64,000 nt of DNA from Ulvibacter antarcticus (GTDB lineage: Bacteria; Bacteroidota; Bacteroidia; Flavobacteriales; Flavobacteriaceae), in NCBI RefSeq assembly GCF_003688405.1, contig NZ_REFC01000011.1, forward strand, positions 496,001-560,000, in the 5' to 3' direction. Below the pieces are notes generated by a model. It did not search any database and was not told where the DNA came from. It saw only the letters and a program-made list of their open reading frames with translations. Shown piece by piece: positions 53,110 to 61,146 of this stretch; within the stretch, counting starts at the first letter, position 1; each line of letters starts with the position of its first letter. The translations under genes were made by a program, and so were the position numbers.

Positions 53110-53859
53110 ATGAAAAAAATACTGTACATCTCAATCCTCTTATTTTCGGTCTTCTGCTTTGGGCAGAATAACCCTCTATTTGAGCAAGGAAAAGAACGTT
53201 ATAAAGAAGGAAAATTTCAGGATGCCATCGAAAATTGGATGAAAATTCTAAAAGATGGGGAACATTCTTCTAATTTGTACTTTAACCTTGGGAATGCGCA
53301 TTATAAATTGAATCAAATTGGACCGAGTATCTATTATTATGAAAAGGCTCTGCAACTAGATCCACTGGATTCTGACATAAAGACCAATCTTGCCTTTGCA
53401 GAAAACACTCGCATAGACGCCATAGAACCACTTCCGAAGACGATATTCGCAAAATGGCATAAAACACTGGCCGGAATTCTCGATTTTGATGGCTGGGCCA
53501 TAGTATCGGTAGTTTGTTCCATGTTGTTCGTACTATTGTTTTTACTGTATTATTTCTCGGCATCTGAAAAAAGGAAGCGATTATTATTCGCAGGATCTTT
53601 GCTTTCCGTGCTTTTATTGTGCCTATCGCTAGCGATGGCATTTCAGGTGCAATCGGAGGTAAAGAACGATAAGCCTGCTATTATTTTTGCTGAAAGTGTA
53701 GAGGTAAAAAGCGAACCAAATTTAGGAAGCGCGGTTGCATTTAGACTGCATGAAGGCACCAAGGTTCAGGTATTGGCAGAAGACAACGACTGGGTGCGTA
53801 TTCAGCTTGTAAATGGAAAAGACGGATGGATGCCAGTCAACGACTTAAAGAAGCTTTAG
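53110..53859 (+). CDS. batE: BatE, TPR and SH3 membrane protein
   Basis: 249 residues. Signal peptide (ILYISILLFSVFCFGQ), two TPR repeats (about 25-95: FQDAIENWMKIL, YYEKALQLDPLDSD), two membrane helices (about 135-155 and 160-180), and a C-terminal SH3-like domain (SVEVKSEPNLGSAVAFRLHEGTKVQVLAEDNDWVRIQLVNGKDGWMPVND). Last gene of the Bat operon. It converges on cvpA 17 bp downstream. Confidence 0.9.
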   Translation: MKKILYISILLFSVFCFGQNNPLFEQGKERYKEGKFQDAIENWMKILKDGEHSSNLYFNLGNAHYKLNQIGPSIYYYEKALQLDPLDSDIKTNLAFAENTRIDAIEPLPKTIFAKWHKTLAGILDFDGWAIVSVVCSMLFVLLFLLYYFSASEKRKRLLFAGSLLSVLLLCLSLAMAFQVQSEVKNDKPAIIFAESVEVKSEPNLGSAVAFRLHEGTKVQVLAEDNDWVRIQLVNGKDGWMPVNDLKKL

Positions 53860-53876
53860 ACAATAGGAGGCTGCTA

Positions 53877-54446
53877 TTAATTAATTGAATCTTTTATAGC
53901 TGTTGCTTCGGAAGGGGTAGCGTCTTGATCTTCTTCAGGTTCTATGTTTCTTAGCTTATCCACTTCGGAAAGAAGATTCGGTAAAAAGATAGGTGCGATT
54001 GAAGCCACCGGTTCATAAAGAACAGAATCTGCTTTTTTATCTTCGGAAATAATCATACCACTAATATCGGTCGATGCATTTATAAACATAAATATCACAC
54101 TGATAATAAATGCAAATTTAAGTACGTTGAAAACACCACCTAATATTTTATTGATAAACCCGAGAGCTGCGAAATCGGCAATTTTTGTTAGGAGCTTACC
54201 CGCTAATGATACTACGAAAATGATGATTAAAAAAGTAACTGCAAATGCAGCTAGATTCAAGGTTTGCTCACTCCAATCGAAGGACTTGGCAAGATAGGCA
54301 CCGGCAAAGTGCGAAAAATAAATGGCGCCATAAACTCCGGCGATCAAGCCTACGAGGGAGGCAAGAGCAACGAACAGACCTTTTTTCCAGCCGGTATAAA
54401 AAGAAAACAAAAGAATAACTCCTAAAACGATATCTACCGCACTCAT
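53877..54446 (-). CDS. cvpA: CvpA family protein
   Basis: Integral membrane protein with four predicted helices in the first 135 residues (DIVLGVILLFSFYTGWKKGLFVALASLVGLIAGVYGAIYFSHFAG; LNLAAFAVTFLIIIFVVSLAG; AFIISVIFMFIN). The GWKKG motif is conserved in CvpA. The C-terminal tail is cytoplasmic and acidic. CvpA is linked to colicin V export in E. coli and to envelope homeostasis generally. ATG 54446 is preferred over the longer frame to 54542, which adds a segment unlike CvpA. 189 residues. Divergent from the 118-residue gene across a tandem repeat. Confidence 0.88.
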   Translation of the reverse strand: MSAVDIVLGVILLFSFYTGWKKGLFVALASLVGLIAGVYGAIYFSHFAGAYLAKSFDWSEQTLNLAAFAVTFLIIIFVVSLAGKLLTKIADFAALGFINKILGGVFNVLKFAFIISVIFMFINASTDISGMIISEDKKADSVLYEPVASIAPIFLPNLLSEVDKLRNIEPEEDQDATPSEATAIKDSIN

Positions 54447-54578
54447 AGAAAATGGATTTGTGGTAAATATAGCAATTCTTGTAAAAGAGGAAAGAGGAAA
54501 GAGCAATAGGGGAAGAAGAAAGAAGTATGAGGAAAGATTCAAGATCCGTGTTTAGGAGCTGGAAAGTTTTATACTTTT

Positions 54579-54658
54579 AACAATCCAACAATCCAACAAT
54601 CCAACAATCCAACAATCCAACAATCCAACAATCCAACAATCCAACAATCCAACAATCT
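54579..54658. repeat. Tandem array of ten 8-bp units (AACAATCC)
   Basis: Nine perfect copies of AACAATCC from 54579 to 54650 and a tenth with one mismatch (AACAATCT, 54651-54658). The array lies between the divergent cvpA and 118-residue genes, ending 9 bp before a TTTG/TATCTTTG promoter-like pair. A repeat of this length and purity should be unstable and could change promoter spacing. Confidence 0.95.
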
Positions 54659-54694
54659 AGTAGAAGTTTGATTCATTTTTTAAAACGATAGAAC

Positions 54695-54702
54695 TATCTT
54701 TG
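54695..54702 (+). promoter_or_regulatory. Candidate promoter of the pheS gene set
   Basis: TATCTTTG fits the -7 consensus TAnnTTTG and is 17 nt before the ATG; TTG at 54668-54670 may be the -33 element with a 24-nt spacer. The 8-bp array ends just upstream of the -33. Confidence 0.6.
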
Positions 54703-54718
54703 CAACTTAGAAAAAACT

Positions 54719-55075
54719 ATGGCTAGAGACGAACAATTGAAGGAACGCTGGGAGGCATTGGTAAAGATGCTAAGCGATCGTTTTGCAGATGGAGATCGAC
54801 TCGATCTGGATGCGATAATTTATTTGGTGGGAGTTCAGGAATTGGGGCAATTGCATAGAAAGTTTAAGAAAGATGAGAAGATCAATCTAATGCATATCGC
54901 GATTTGTCGTTTGCTAGAACCTTTCGGATATTACGAGTTTGAGTATTTCGACGAAGCAGGTTGGCCACATTATAAAATGCTGGAGCAATTACCACCTTTA
55001 AAAGCAGGGGAACAATCCGTATTAATGAAAGATGCCATTGTGCAGTACTTTGTAGAAAAGGAAGTTATTGAATAA
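54719..55075 (+). CDS. Conserved 118-residue protein of Bacteroidota
   Basis: Small, soluble, mixed-charge protein (MARDEQLKERWEALVKMLSDRF, LDAIIYLVGVQELGQ, INLMHIAICRLLEPFGYYEFEYFDEAGWPHYKML). I recognise it as a conserved uncharacterised protein found next to pheS in flavobacteria but do not know a function. No signal, helix or metal motif is visible. It is probably co-transcribed with pheS 39 bp downstream. The upstream repeat array may affect its expression. Confidence 0.75.
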   Translation: MARDEQLKERWEALVKMLSDRFADGDRLDLDAIIYLVGVQELGQLHRKFKKDEKINLMHIAICRLLEPFGYYEFEYFDEAGWPHYKMLEQLPPLKAGEQSVLMKDAIVQYFVEKEVIE

Positions 55076-55114
55076 TAAATAAAAGCGTAATTTTGCCTGC
55101 TGAAGAATAGTACC

Positions 55115-56134
55115 ATGCTGGAAAAAATAAAACAACATATTGCCGAAGTAGAAGCGTTTACAGCCAATACAAAAGAGGATGTAGAGAATTTCCGTATTAA
55201 ATACCTCGGAAAAAAAGGCTTGCTCAATGATTTCTTTGCGGAGTTTAAGAACGTCTCTAATGAGCAGAAAAAGGAATTCGGTCAGGTGGTAAATAAACTG
55301 AAGAATACTGCCGAAGAAAAGGTAGAGCTTTTAAAAGATGCGCTCGAGAACAAAGAGGAAGCAAAAGGCGTTTATGGCGATCTTTCCCGCCCAGGTGAGC
55401 CTATTGAAATTGGTTCCCGACACCCTATTTCCATTGTGAAGAATAAGATTATTGATATTTTCTCTCGCATTGGGTTCAATGTTTCTGAAGGTCCCGAAAT
55501 CGAAGATGATTGGCATAATTTTACAGCCTTAAATCTTCCTGAATATCATCCGGCACGAGACATGCAGGACACCTTCTTTATTCAGACAAATCCCGATGTT
55601 TTATTACGTACCCATACCTCTTCGGTGCAGGTGCGATATATGGAGAATAATAAACCGCCAATAAGAACAATATCACCCGGACGTGTTTATCGTAATGAAG
55701 CAATTTCTGCGAGATCTCATTGCTTTTTCCATCAAGTTGAAGGTTTGTATGTGGACAAAGGTGTGAGCTTTGCAGATTTAAAGCAGACGTTACAGTATTT
55801 CACTACTGAAATGTTCGGTAAGTCGAAAATTAGACTACGACCTTCTTATTTTCCATTTACTGAGCCAAGCGCTGAGGTTGATGTGTATTGGGGACTGGAA
55901 ACTGAAACCGACTATAAAATGACCAAGGGAACCGGATGGCTTGAAATAATGGGATGTGGGATGGTAGATCCAAATGTTTTGGAAAACTGCGGAATAGACT
56001 CTGAGGAATATTCGGGTTTTGCCTTCGGAATGGGAATCGATCGTATTGCGTTGTTACTACATCAGATTCCAGATATCCGAATGTTTAGTGAAAATGATAT
56101 TCGCTTTCTTGAACAATTTAAAAGCTCACTTTAA
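55115..56134 (+). CDS. pheS: Phenylalanyl-tRNA synthetase alpha subunit
   Basis: 339 residues. Class II core: motif 1 ([53 protein letters not shown]), motif 2 ([14 protein letters not shown]...[26 protein letters not shown]) and motif 3 ([18 protein letters not shown]). The coiled-coil N-terminus that grips tRNA covers about residues 1-90. The beta subunit gene is not in the window, so pheS and pheT are unlinked here. Preceded by the 118-residue gene, followed by the 131-residue gene. Confidence 0.97.
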   Translation: MLEKIKQHIAEVEAFTANTKEDVENFRIKYLGKKGLLNDFFAEFKNVSNEQKKEFGQVVNKLKNTAEEKVELLKDALENKEEAKGVYGDLSRPGEPIEIGSRHPISIVKNKIIDIFSRIGFNVSEGPEIEDDWHNFTALNLPEYHPARDMQDTFFIQTNPDVLLRTHTSSVQVRYMENNKPPIRTISPGRVYRNEAISARSHCFFHQVEGLYVDKGVSFADLKQTLQYFTTEMFGKSKIRLRPSYFPFTEPSAEVDVYWGLETETDYKMTKGTGWLEIMGCGMVDPNVLENCGIDSEEYSGFAFGMGIDRIALLLHQIPDIRMFSENDIRFLEQFKSSL

Positions 56135-56159
56135 TCTCCAATTTTTTTAGAGAATAGTT

Positions 56160-56555
56160 ATGAGAAAGGATATTGAAATTCCTGAGGTAAAAGACATCTA
56201 TGTAGCTGCGGTTCTCGATTATAATGAGGATTTCGAAACCCACGATTGGAATGCTTATATCATTAACGATGGTGATGAAGCAATTGAAACAGTCCTGATT
56301 GTAGCACAAGGTTACGACGATAAGGATATGACCGCACCCATGCGACATTCCATTAAAATAGTGCCCGCAAAAGGATTCGCCAGAATAGAATTCCTTGAAG
56401 AGAGTGTACTTCGGCTTAATAACTTCTTTACAGTCACTTATTTTCAAGGCGACAAGATGTTTGATAAGCGATTCGAACTACCTGCCAACTCAGTAATGAG
56501 TGATAATGCTGTGACACTTCCCGTCATGGATAAAGAAGGGATACTAGCTCGCTAA
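56160..56555 (+). CDS. Conserved 131-residue protein after pheS
   Basis: Soluble protein with a beta-rich pattern (DIYVAAVLDYNEDFETHDWNAYIINDGDEAIETVLIVAQGYDD, FARIEFLEESVLRLNNFFTVTYFQGD). It is conserved in flavobacteria at this place, sometimes misannotated as a pheS subunit; no function is known to me. It begins 25 bp after pheS and ends exactly where the opposing gpsA gene ends, with abutting stop codons. Confidence 0.75.
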   Translation: MRKDIEIPEVKDIYVAAVLDYNEDFETHDWNAYIINDGDEAIETVLIVAQGYDDKDMTAPMRHSIKIVPAKGFARIEFLEESVLRLNNFFTVTYFQGDKMFDKRFELPANSVMSDNAVTLPVMDKEGILAR

Positions 56556-57560
56556 TTAATTCAACTTTTCTGTTAGTTTACTAAATACCTGTTTTGGGTC
56601 ATTACCGTCATAAAGTATGTCGTAAACGGCATTGATAATGGGCGTTTTTGCTTTTTTCTTCCCCTTTTGTTGATTGAGGTTGTAGGCACTTTTTGTTGCG
56701 TAATAGCCTTCCGCAATCATACTCATTTCCATTTGAGCACTTTTAACGGTATACCCTTTTCCAATCATATTTCCGAACATTCTATTCCGACTAAAAACCG
56801 AGTATCCGGTAACCAATAGATCACCCAAATAGGCAGAATCGTTGATGTCACGCTTCATTTTATGTACCTTTTTCACATAGCGCTTCATCTCCCTTATTGC
56901 ATTACTCATCAAAACCGCCTGAAAATTGTCTCCGTAACCAAGGCCGTGTGCAATTCCGGCAGCAATCGCATAAATGTTTTTTAACATGGCAGCGTATTCT
57001 GTGCCTTTCACATCATCGCTAATATTGCATTTTATATAATCGTTACTGAGGTTTTTAGATATTATTTTGGCCTTTTTTTCATCCGCGCAGGCAATAGTGA
57101 GGTAAGAAAGTTTCTCGAGAGCAACTTCTTCGGCGTGACAAGGGCCGGTGATTACGGCTATATCTTTAAAGGGAATTTTATAGTTCGTATAAAAATGATC
57201 CCCAACGATGAGACTTGTCTCGGGAACGATACCTTTTATGGCGGTGACAATCACCTTGCCTTTTAAAGAAACAGTAAGTTTTTGTAATTCTGAATCTATA
57301 AATGCCGAGGGGATTACAAACACCAAATAATCGGCATAAGTCACCATCTCATTGATGTCGTTACTCAGCCGAAGCTTTGACGTATCGAATTCAACCGAGC
57401 TCAAATAATTTGGATTGTGCGATCTTTTCTGAATGTGCTCCAAGGCAGTTTGAGACCGCATATACCAGCCTACTTCATCCAGATTGGAAGTCAGCATTTT
57501 CACAATAGCCGTCGCCCAACTTCCTCCTCCAAAAACTGCAAATTTAGGTTTCCCTGCCAT
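56556..57560 (-). CDS. gpsA: Glycerol-3-phosphate dehydrogenase [NAD(P)+]
   Basis: Makes sn-glycerol-3-phosphate, the backbone for phospholipids. 334 residues. Rossmann motif FGGGSWATAIVKML, substrate-binding ITGPCHAEEVA, catalytic Lys in TEYAAMLKNIYAIAAGIAHGLGYGDN. Transcribed towards the 131-residue gene with no spacer between stop codons. TATTTTTG on the minus strand at 57586-57579 is a probable -7 box. Confidence 0.96.
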   Translation of the reverse strand: MAGKPKFAVFGGGSWATAIVKMLTSNLDEVGWYMRSQTALEHIQKRSHNPNYLSSVEFDTSKLRLSNDINEMVTYADYLVFVIPSAFIDSELQKLTVSLKGKVIVTAIKGIVPETSLIVGDHFYTNYKIPFKDIAVITGPCHAEEVALEKLSYLTIACADEKKAKIISKNLSNDYIKCNISDDVKGTEYAAMLKNIYAIAAGIAHGLGYGDNFQAVLMSNAIREMKRYVKKVHKMKRDINDSAYLGDLLVTGYSVFSRNRMFGNMIGKGYTVKSAQMEMSMIAEGYYATKSAYNLNQQKGKKKAKTPIINAVYDILYDGNDPKQVFSKLTEKLN

Positions 57561-57578
57561 AGTCGTGAGATTTAATTC

Positions 57579-57586
57579 AAAAATAA
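57579..57586 (-). promoter_or_regulatory. Candidate -7 element of gpsA
   Basis: The minus strand reads TATTTTTG, an exact TAnnTTTG match 19 nt before the gpsA start, implying a short leader. Confidence 0.5.
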
Positions 57587-57664
57587 GGAAATAAGGGTCG
57601 AAATCTTTGAATTTTTATAGATAGGCACATAAAAATTAACATCCAAAATTACGGTTAATCAGAT

Positions 57665-57705
57665 CCTCCCCTTTTTTTAAGGGGAGGTGCCAAAGGCGGA
57701 GGGGT
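57665..57705. repeat. Intergenic palindrome between gpsA and lipoprotein gene
   Basis: CCTCCCC TTTTTTTAA GGGGAGG (57665-57687) followed by GCCAAAGGCGGAGGGG, the same design as the elements at 40160 and 49311 in reversed order. It insulates the divergent gpsA and lipoprotein promoters. Confidence 0.75.
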
Positions 57706-57749
57706 CTTTTTTGGATGTTAAAAACCTACAAACAAGCAACTTACAATTA

Positions 57750-57765
57750 TGGCACGTCTTTTGGA
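57750..57765 (+). promoter_or_regulatory. Sigma-54-like promoter before the 304-residue lipoprotein gene
   Basis: TGGCACG (57750-57756), four bases, then TTGGA (57761-57765) matches the RpoN consensus TGGCACG-N4-TTGCW except for one base (G for C in the -12 element). The predicted start would be about 23 nt before the ATG. It is the only such match in correct position in the window. Confidence 0.55.
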
Positions 57766-57798
57766 ATTATCTAAACAGAAATAATAAAGAATCTCATT

Positions 57799-58713
57799 AT
57801 GAAAACACTTAAATTAATTTTCAGCTTCGCAGTATTGGCAACGCTCTTTACATCCTGTTATCAGGAAGTAATAGTAGAAGAGCAACATTCAGATCCCGTA
57901 CCGGTGATTACTTTGGAAGAAGTGCTTTCAAATTATGAGTTATGGTATGTGGATATTGAGCAGACAACGGGTAATGGGTCTATTCCTTTTATGCAGATTG
58001 CTTTTACGATGTCGTTTAGAAACGGAAACGTCTTCGCCAACAATAATTTGGTTGGAATCGGGGAGCAGGGAAATGGCTTCGGAATAAGAACCGGATACTA
58101 TGACACTTATGGCTTCGATTTGGACATATCTGATGATATTGATGGCTTCTACAGTTTTGAAGTTACACGATTAAGCAATAACGAAATTGAACTCTATAAC
58201 CGTTCAACGAATGTGTCTTATTTGTTAGTAGGTTATCAACGTGCTACCTTCGATTATGACAAGGTATTTTACGATAATATACATTATTTCCTACAAGAGT
58301 ACAGCGCATGGGAAAAGACATTTACCAGCGAGTATGGTGCCATCAATGAATTCGACAATGAGAACTTCGTTCAGTTCTTGCCTGGAGGTGGTGATGGGAA
58401 TTTCCAGAGCTCGCAGGATAACATTGGAACCAATATAAATAACCTGTATTGGGACTATAGTGGCATCTATAATGTGGACGATGTTCCGGGAAATTCTTAC
58501 ATGAAATATTTAACACTAGATTATGACTTCATGGGCAATGAATATTTCGATCTCAGCGTTATTAATGATAGAAAGATTGAATTGCTGCATCCGGCCTCAG
58601 GAACGGTTTATCAGTTCACCGGACGAGGATATATTCAGTATAAAAATAAAAGAAAGCTACGTGAATCAAAAGCTGCAATCGCTAAGCAAATGGTGAAGAT
58701 TAGCAACTTTTAG
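57799..58713 (+). CDS. Lipoprotein of unknown function (304 residues)
   Basis: Signal peptide with lipobox (LIFSFAVLATLFTSC, Cys20), then a soluble domain rich in Asn, Asp, Tyr and Trp (LEEVLSNYELWYVDIEQTTGNGS, FMQIAFTMSFRNGNVFANNNLVG). No catalytic motif was recognised. The family is found beside nadD in flavobacteria and is sometimes mislabelled as a nucleotidyltransferase; the sequence gives no support for that. It has a sigma-54-like promoter and a strong terminator, so it is probably a single-gene regulated unit. Confidence 0.8.
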   Translation: MKTLKLIFSFAVLATLFTSCYQEVIVEEQHSDPVPVITLEEVLSNYELWYVDIEQTTGNGSIPFMQIAFTMSFRNGNVFANNNLVGIGEQGNGFGIRTGYYDTYGFDLDISDDIDGFYSFEVTRLSNNEIELYNRSTNVSYLLVGYQRATFDYDKVFYDNIHYFLQEYSAWEKTFTSEYGAINEFDNENFVQFLPGGGDGNFQSSQDNIGTNINNLYWDYSGIYNVDDVPGNSYMKYLTLDYDFMGNEYFDLSVINDRKIELLHPASGTVYQFTGRGYIQYKNKRKLRESKAAIAKQMVKISNF

Positions 58714-58743
58714 ATAACAATTTTTTGGTTGGTTAGTTAGTTG

Positions 58744-58784
58744 AAACCGCTCGCAAGTGTCATAACTTGAAGGGCGGTTTTTCT
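58744..58784 (+). terminator. Intrinsic terminator after the lipoprotein gene
   Basis: AAACCGC (58744-58750) pairs with GCGGTTT (58774-58780), with inner CAAGT/ACTTG arms, and five T follow (with one C), giving a two-part hairpin. Confidence 0.85.
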
Positions 58785-58931
58785 TTTAAATTTTATACTG
58801 TAAACAAATTGTCGAGTAAGTTTTAGTTTTGCTTCGAGCTTCCAGCCTCTTCTCGATACTATTTTATAATTCCTTGTAGTCATTCTAAAATCAAGCGAAG
58901 TGAGAAAGTAATCTTATTTTACTACTTACAT

Positions 58932-59522
58932 CTACCTATAAAAATTCATCTCATCCAGATACTTCCAAACCGAATGTGGCAACATAGGACGAATATTCTT
59001 CCCGGCTGCGATTCCTTTTCTAATAAACGTAGATGAAAGCTCCATAATAGGAGCATCGACCTTGGTTATTTTTGAGTGATCCTTAAATTGAGTTTCTATT
59101 TTTCCTTCCGAAACTCTTGGATAAACGTAGATAGCATAGCGCTCTAAAATCACTTCGAAATTCTTCCATTTATGAAAGCTCTTTAAGTTGTCTTCTCCCA
59201 TGATAAGGCAAAAATCGGCATCAGGATGTTGTTCTTCGAGATGTACTAATGTATTTACGGTGTAATTAGGTTGTTCGAGGTCAAATTCAACATTGCTAGC
59301 CTTTAGTTTGGGATAATCCTCCAGCGCGATTCGCACCATTGTCAGTCGATGGTTGTCGGCTAAAAGCGTGCTTTTTTTCTTATGTGGATTATGAGGTGTA
59401 ACCACCATCCAAACCTCATCCAGATCACTAAACTCCACCATATAATTGGCAATGGTTAAGTGTCCTACATGAATGGGATTAAAGGTCCCGAAGTATAATC
59501 CTATTTTTTTCTGAAGACTCAT
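58932..59522 (-). CDS. nadD: Nicotinate-nucleotide adenylyltransferase
   Basis: Joins nicotinate mononucleotide with ATP on the way to NAD. 196 residues. The nucleotidyltransferase motif is GTFNPIHVGHLTIAN, and the C-terminal SSTFIRKGIAAGKNIRPMLPHSVWKYL matches the ISxTxIR region. It is the last gene of nadD-gmk-yicC; gmk lies 44 bp upstream in reading order. Confidence 0.95.
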   Translation of the reverse strand: MSLQKKIGLYFGTFNPIHVGHLTIANYMVEFSDLDEVWMVVTPHNPHKKKSTLLADNHRLTMVRIALEDYPKLKASNVEFDLEQPNYTVNTLVHLEEQHPDADFCLIMGEDNLKSFHKWKNFEVILERYAIYVYPRVSEGKIETQFKDHSKITKVDAPIMELSSTFIRKGIAAGKNIRPMLPHSVWKYLDEMNFYR

Positions 59523-59566
59523 TTGTTAGCTTTCATACTAATTGTCTGATGAAGAATTTCAATTTT

Positions 59567-60160
59567 CTATTCCTCTTCGGAATTCGGTTTTTTTGCTATA
59601 AATTCTGAAACCAAGGTTTTTGCCTCTTCCAATGCCGTTTCCAGGTCGTTATTCTCGATAATATAGTCAAATTGTGGAGCGGTCGCCAATTCGATTGAAG
59701 CTTTTGCGATGCGCATATTTATACGTTCTTCGCTTTCTGTTTTGCGTTTCTTCAAACGTATTTTCAATTCGTCAATGCTAGGAGGTTTCACAAATACAGC
59801 CAAGGTTCTATCTGGATATTTCTTTTTTATTCTCAATCCGCCAACCACGTCAATATCGAAGATCACGTTCTTTCCCATCGCCCAAATGCGTTCTACTTCT
59901 GATTTTAAGGTTCCGTAGAAATTATCACGATACACCTCTTCCCATTCTAGGAAATCGCTGTTTTTGATGTGTTGTTTAAAATCTTTCAGACTTATAAAAT
60001 AATAGTCTTTTCCATGTTTTTCGTCTCCTCTGGCGTCTCTGGAAGTTGCCGAAACCGAAAAATCTAAATTAAGTTCTTCTTGCCTCAACAAATACTGAAC
60101 GATGGTCGTTTTACCACTGCCCGAAGGTGCCGAAAAAACAAATAATTTTCCTCCCTTCAT
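59567..60160 (-). CDS. gmk: Guanylate kinase
   Basis: GMP to GDP phosphorylation. 197 residues. P-loop SAPSGSGKTTIVQYLL (10-25), GMP-binding segments SATSRDARGDEKHGKDYYFIS and EVYRDNFYGTLKSEVE, and lid region RKTESEERINMRI. Overlaps yicC (ATG within the stop region of yicC, 1 nt), so translational coupling is likely. Order yicC-gmk-nadD is typical of Bacteroidota. Confidence 0.96.
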   Translation of the reverse strand: MKGGKLFVFSAPSGSGKTTIVQYLLRQEELNLDFSVSATSRDARGDEKHGKDYYFISLKDFKQHIKNSDFLEWEEVYRDNFYGTLKSEVERIWAMGKNVIFDIDVVGGLRIKKKYPDRTLAVFVKPPSIDELKIRLKKRKTESEERINMRIAKASIELATAPQFDYIIENNDLETALEEAKTLVSEFIAKKPNSEEE

Positions 60161-61017
60161 TACAATACATTTAAAGCCTGTTCCTTAATTTTTTCAAGCT
60201 CGTCCTTCATCTGCACCACCAATTGTTGCATAGCCGCAAAATTCGCCTTAGAACCAATGGTATTAATCTCCCGACCTATTTCCTGAGTAATAAATCCAAG
60301 TTTTTTACCATTCGAATCCTTAGATTGAATGCTTTCATTGAAATAGTTAAGGTGATTTTTTAGACGTACTTTTTCTTCAGTGATATCGTATTTTTCAAGA
60401 TAATACACCAATTCCTGTTCGAATCTATTTTCGTCAACGGTTTCTTTAAGATCACTTACCGCCTTCCGAAGTCGTTCTTTTACCCCCTCAATTCTCTGAG
60501 GATCGATCTCGATGACATCCTCGAGCAAAGCAGCAATATTTTTGGAGCGCATTATAAAGTCATTTTCCAAAACTTTTCCTTCGTCAGACCTGTAATTATT
60601 AATGTTTACAAGTGCTTCATCTATTGCAGTTAGTATAATATTAAACTCCTCTTCGTCGATCTCTTCGCGCTCTGTTTTTAATGTATCCGGCATACGCATT
60701 GCCATTTTAAGCAATTCTACCTCTTCCCCATCCACGACAGACCGAAGCTGTTTCATATACTGTTTCACCACGGTTTCGTTAAGCTGTGTAGTAGTTTCCT
60801 CGCCGGTTACTTCAACATAAAGATTAAAATCCACCTTTCCACGAGTCAGCGATTTCGCAAGTTTATCGCGCATCACCAGTTCTTTTTCGCGATAAGAAGA
60901 AGGAACACGTGTGTTAAGGTCGAGACCTTTGCTGTTTAATGATTTTATTTCTACCGTTATTTTTTTTGAAGGTAGCTGTACCAAGGCTTTACCGTAGCCG
61001 GTCATGGATTGAATCAT
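60160..61017 (-). CDS. yicC: YicC family endoribonuclease-like protein
   Basis: 285 residues. Signature start MIQSMTGYGKALVQLPSKKITVEIKSLNSKGLDLNTRVPSSYREKELVMRDKLAKSLTRGKVDFNLYV, and a conserved C-terminal block KKLGFITQEIGREINTIGSKANFAAMQQLVVQMKDELEKIKEQALNVL. YicC proteins have been linked to small-RNA turnover, and are usually next to gmk, as here. The likely -7 (TACCTTTG) lies 26 nt upstream. Confidence 0.95.
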   Translation of the reverse strand: MIQSMTGYGKALVQLPSKKITVEIKSLNSKGLDLNTRVPSSYREKELVMRDKLAKSLTRGKVDFNLYVEVTGEETTTQLNETVVKQYMKQLRSVVDGEEVELLKMAMRMPDTLKTEREEIDEEEFNIILTAIDEALVNINNYRSDEGKVLENDFIMRSKNIAALLEDVIEIDPQRIEGVKERLRKAVSDLKETVDENRFEQELVYYLEKYDITEEKVRLKNHLNYFNESIQSKDSNGKKLGFITQEIGREINTIGSKANFAAMQQLVVQMKDELEKIKEQALNVL

Positions 61018-61035
61018 AGTTCGAATTTAGATTCG

Positions 61036-61043
61036 CAAAGGTA
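61036..61043 (-). promoter_or_regulatory. Candidate -7 element of the yicC-gmk-nadD operon
   Basis: The minus strand reads TACCTTTG, 19 to 26 nt before the yicC ATG. Confidence 0.55.
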
Positions 61044-61146
61044 CTAATTTTAGTATTGAGAAATTAAGATTCAACAGCATTTGGAATTGGATTGCCAAAT
61101 ACTAAGAAATATTGGAAAGAAGTAATCGAGGACAATTTGGCACAAC

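Noticed and set aside
54579-54658. Possible CRISPR array
   Set aside because: Contiguous 8-bp units with no spacers and no cas genes; a simple tandem repeat.
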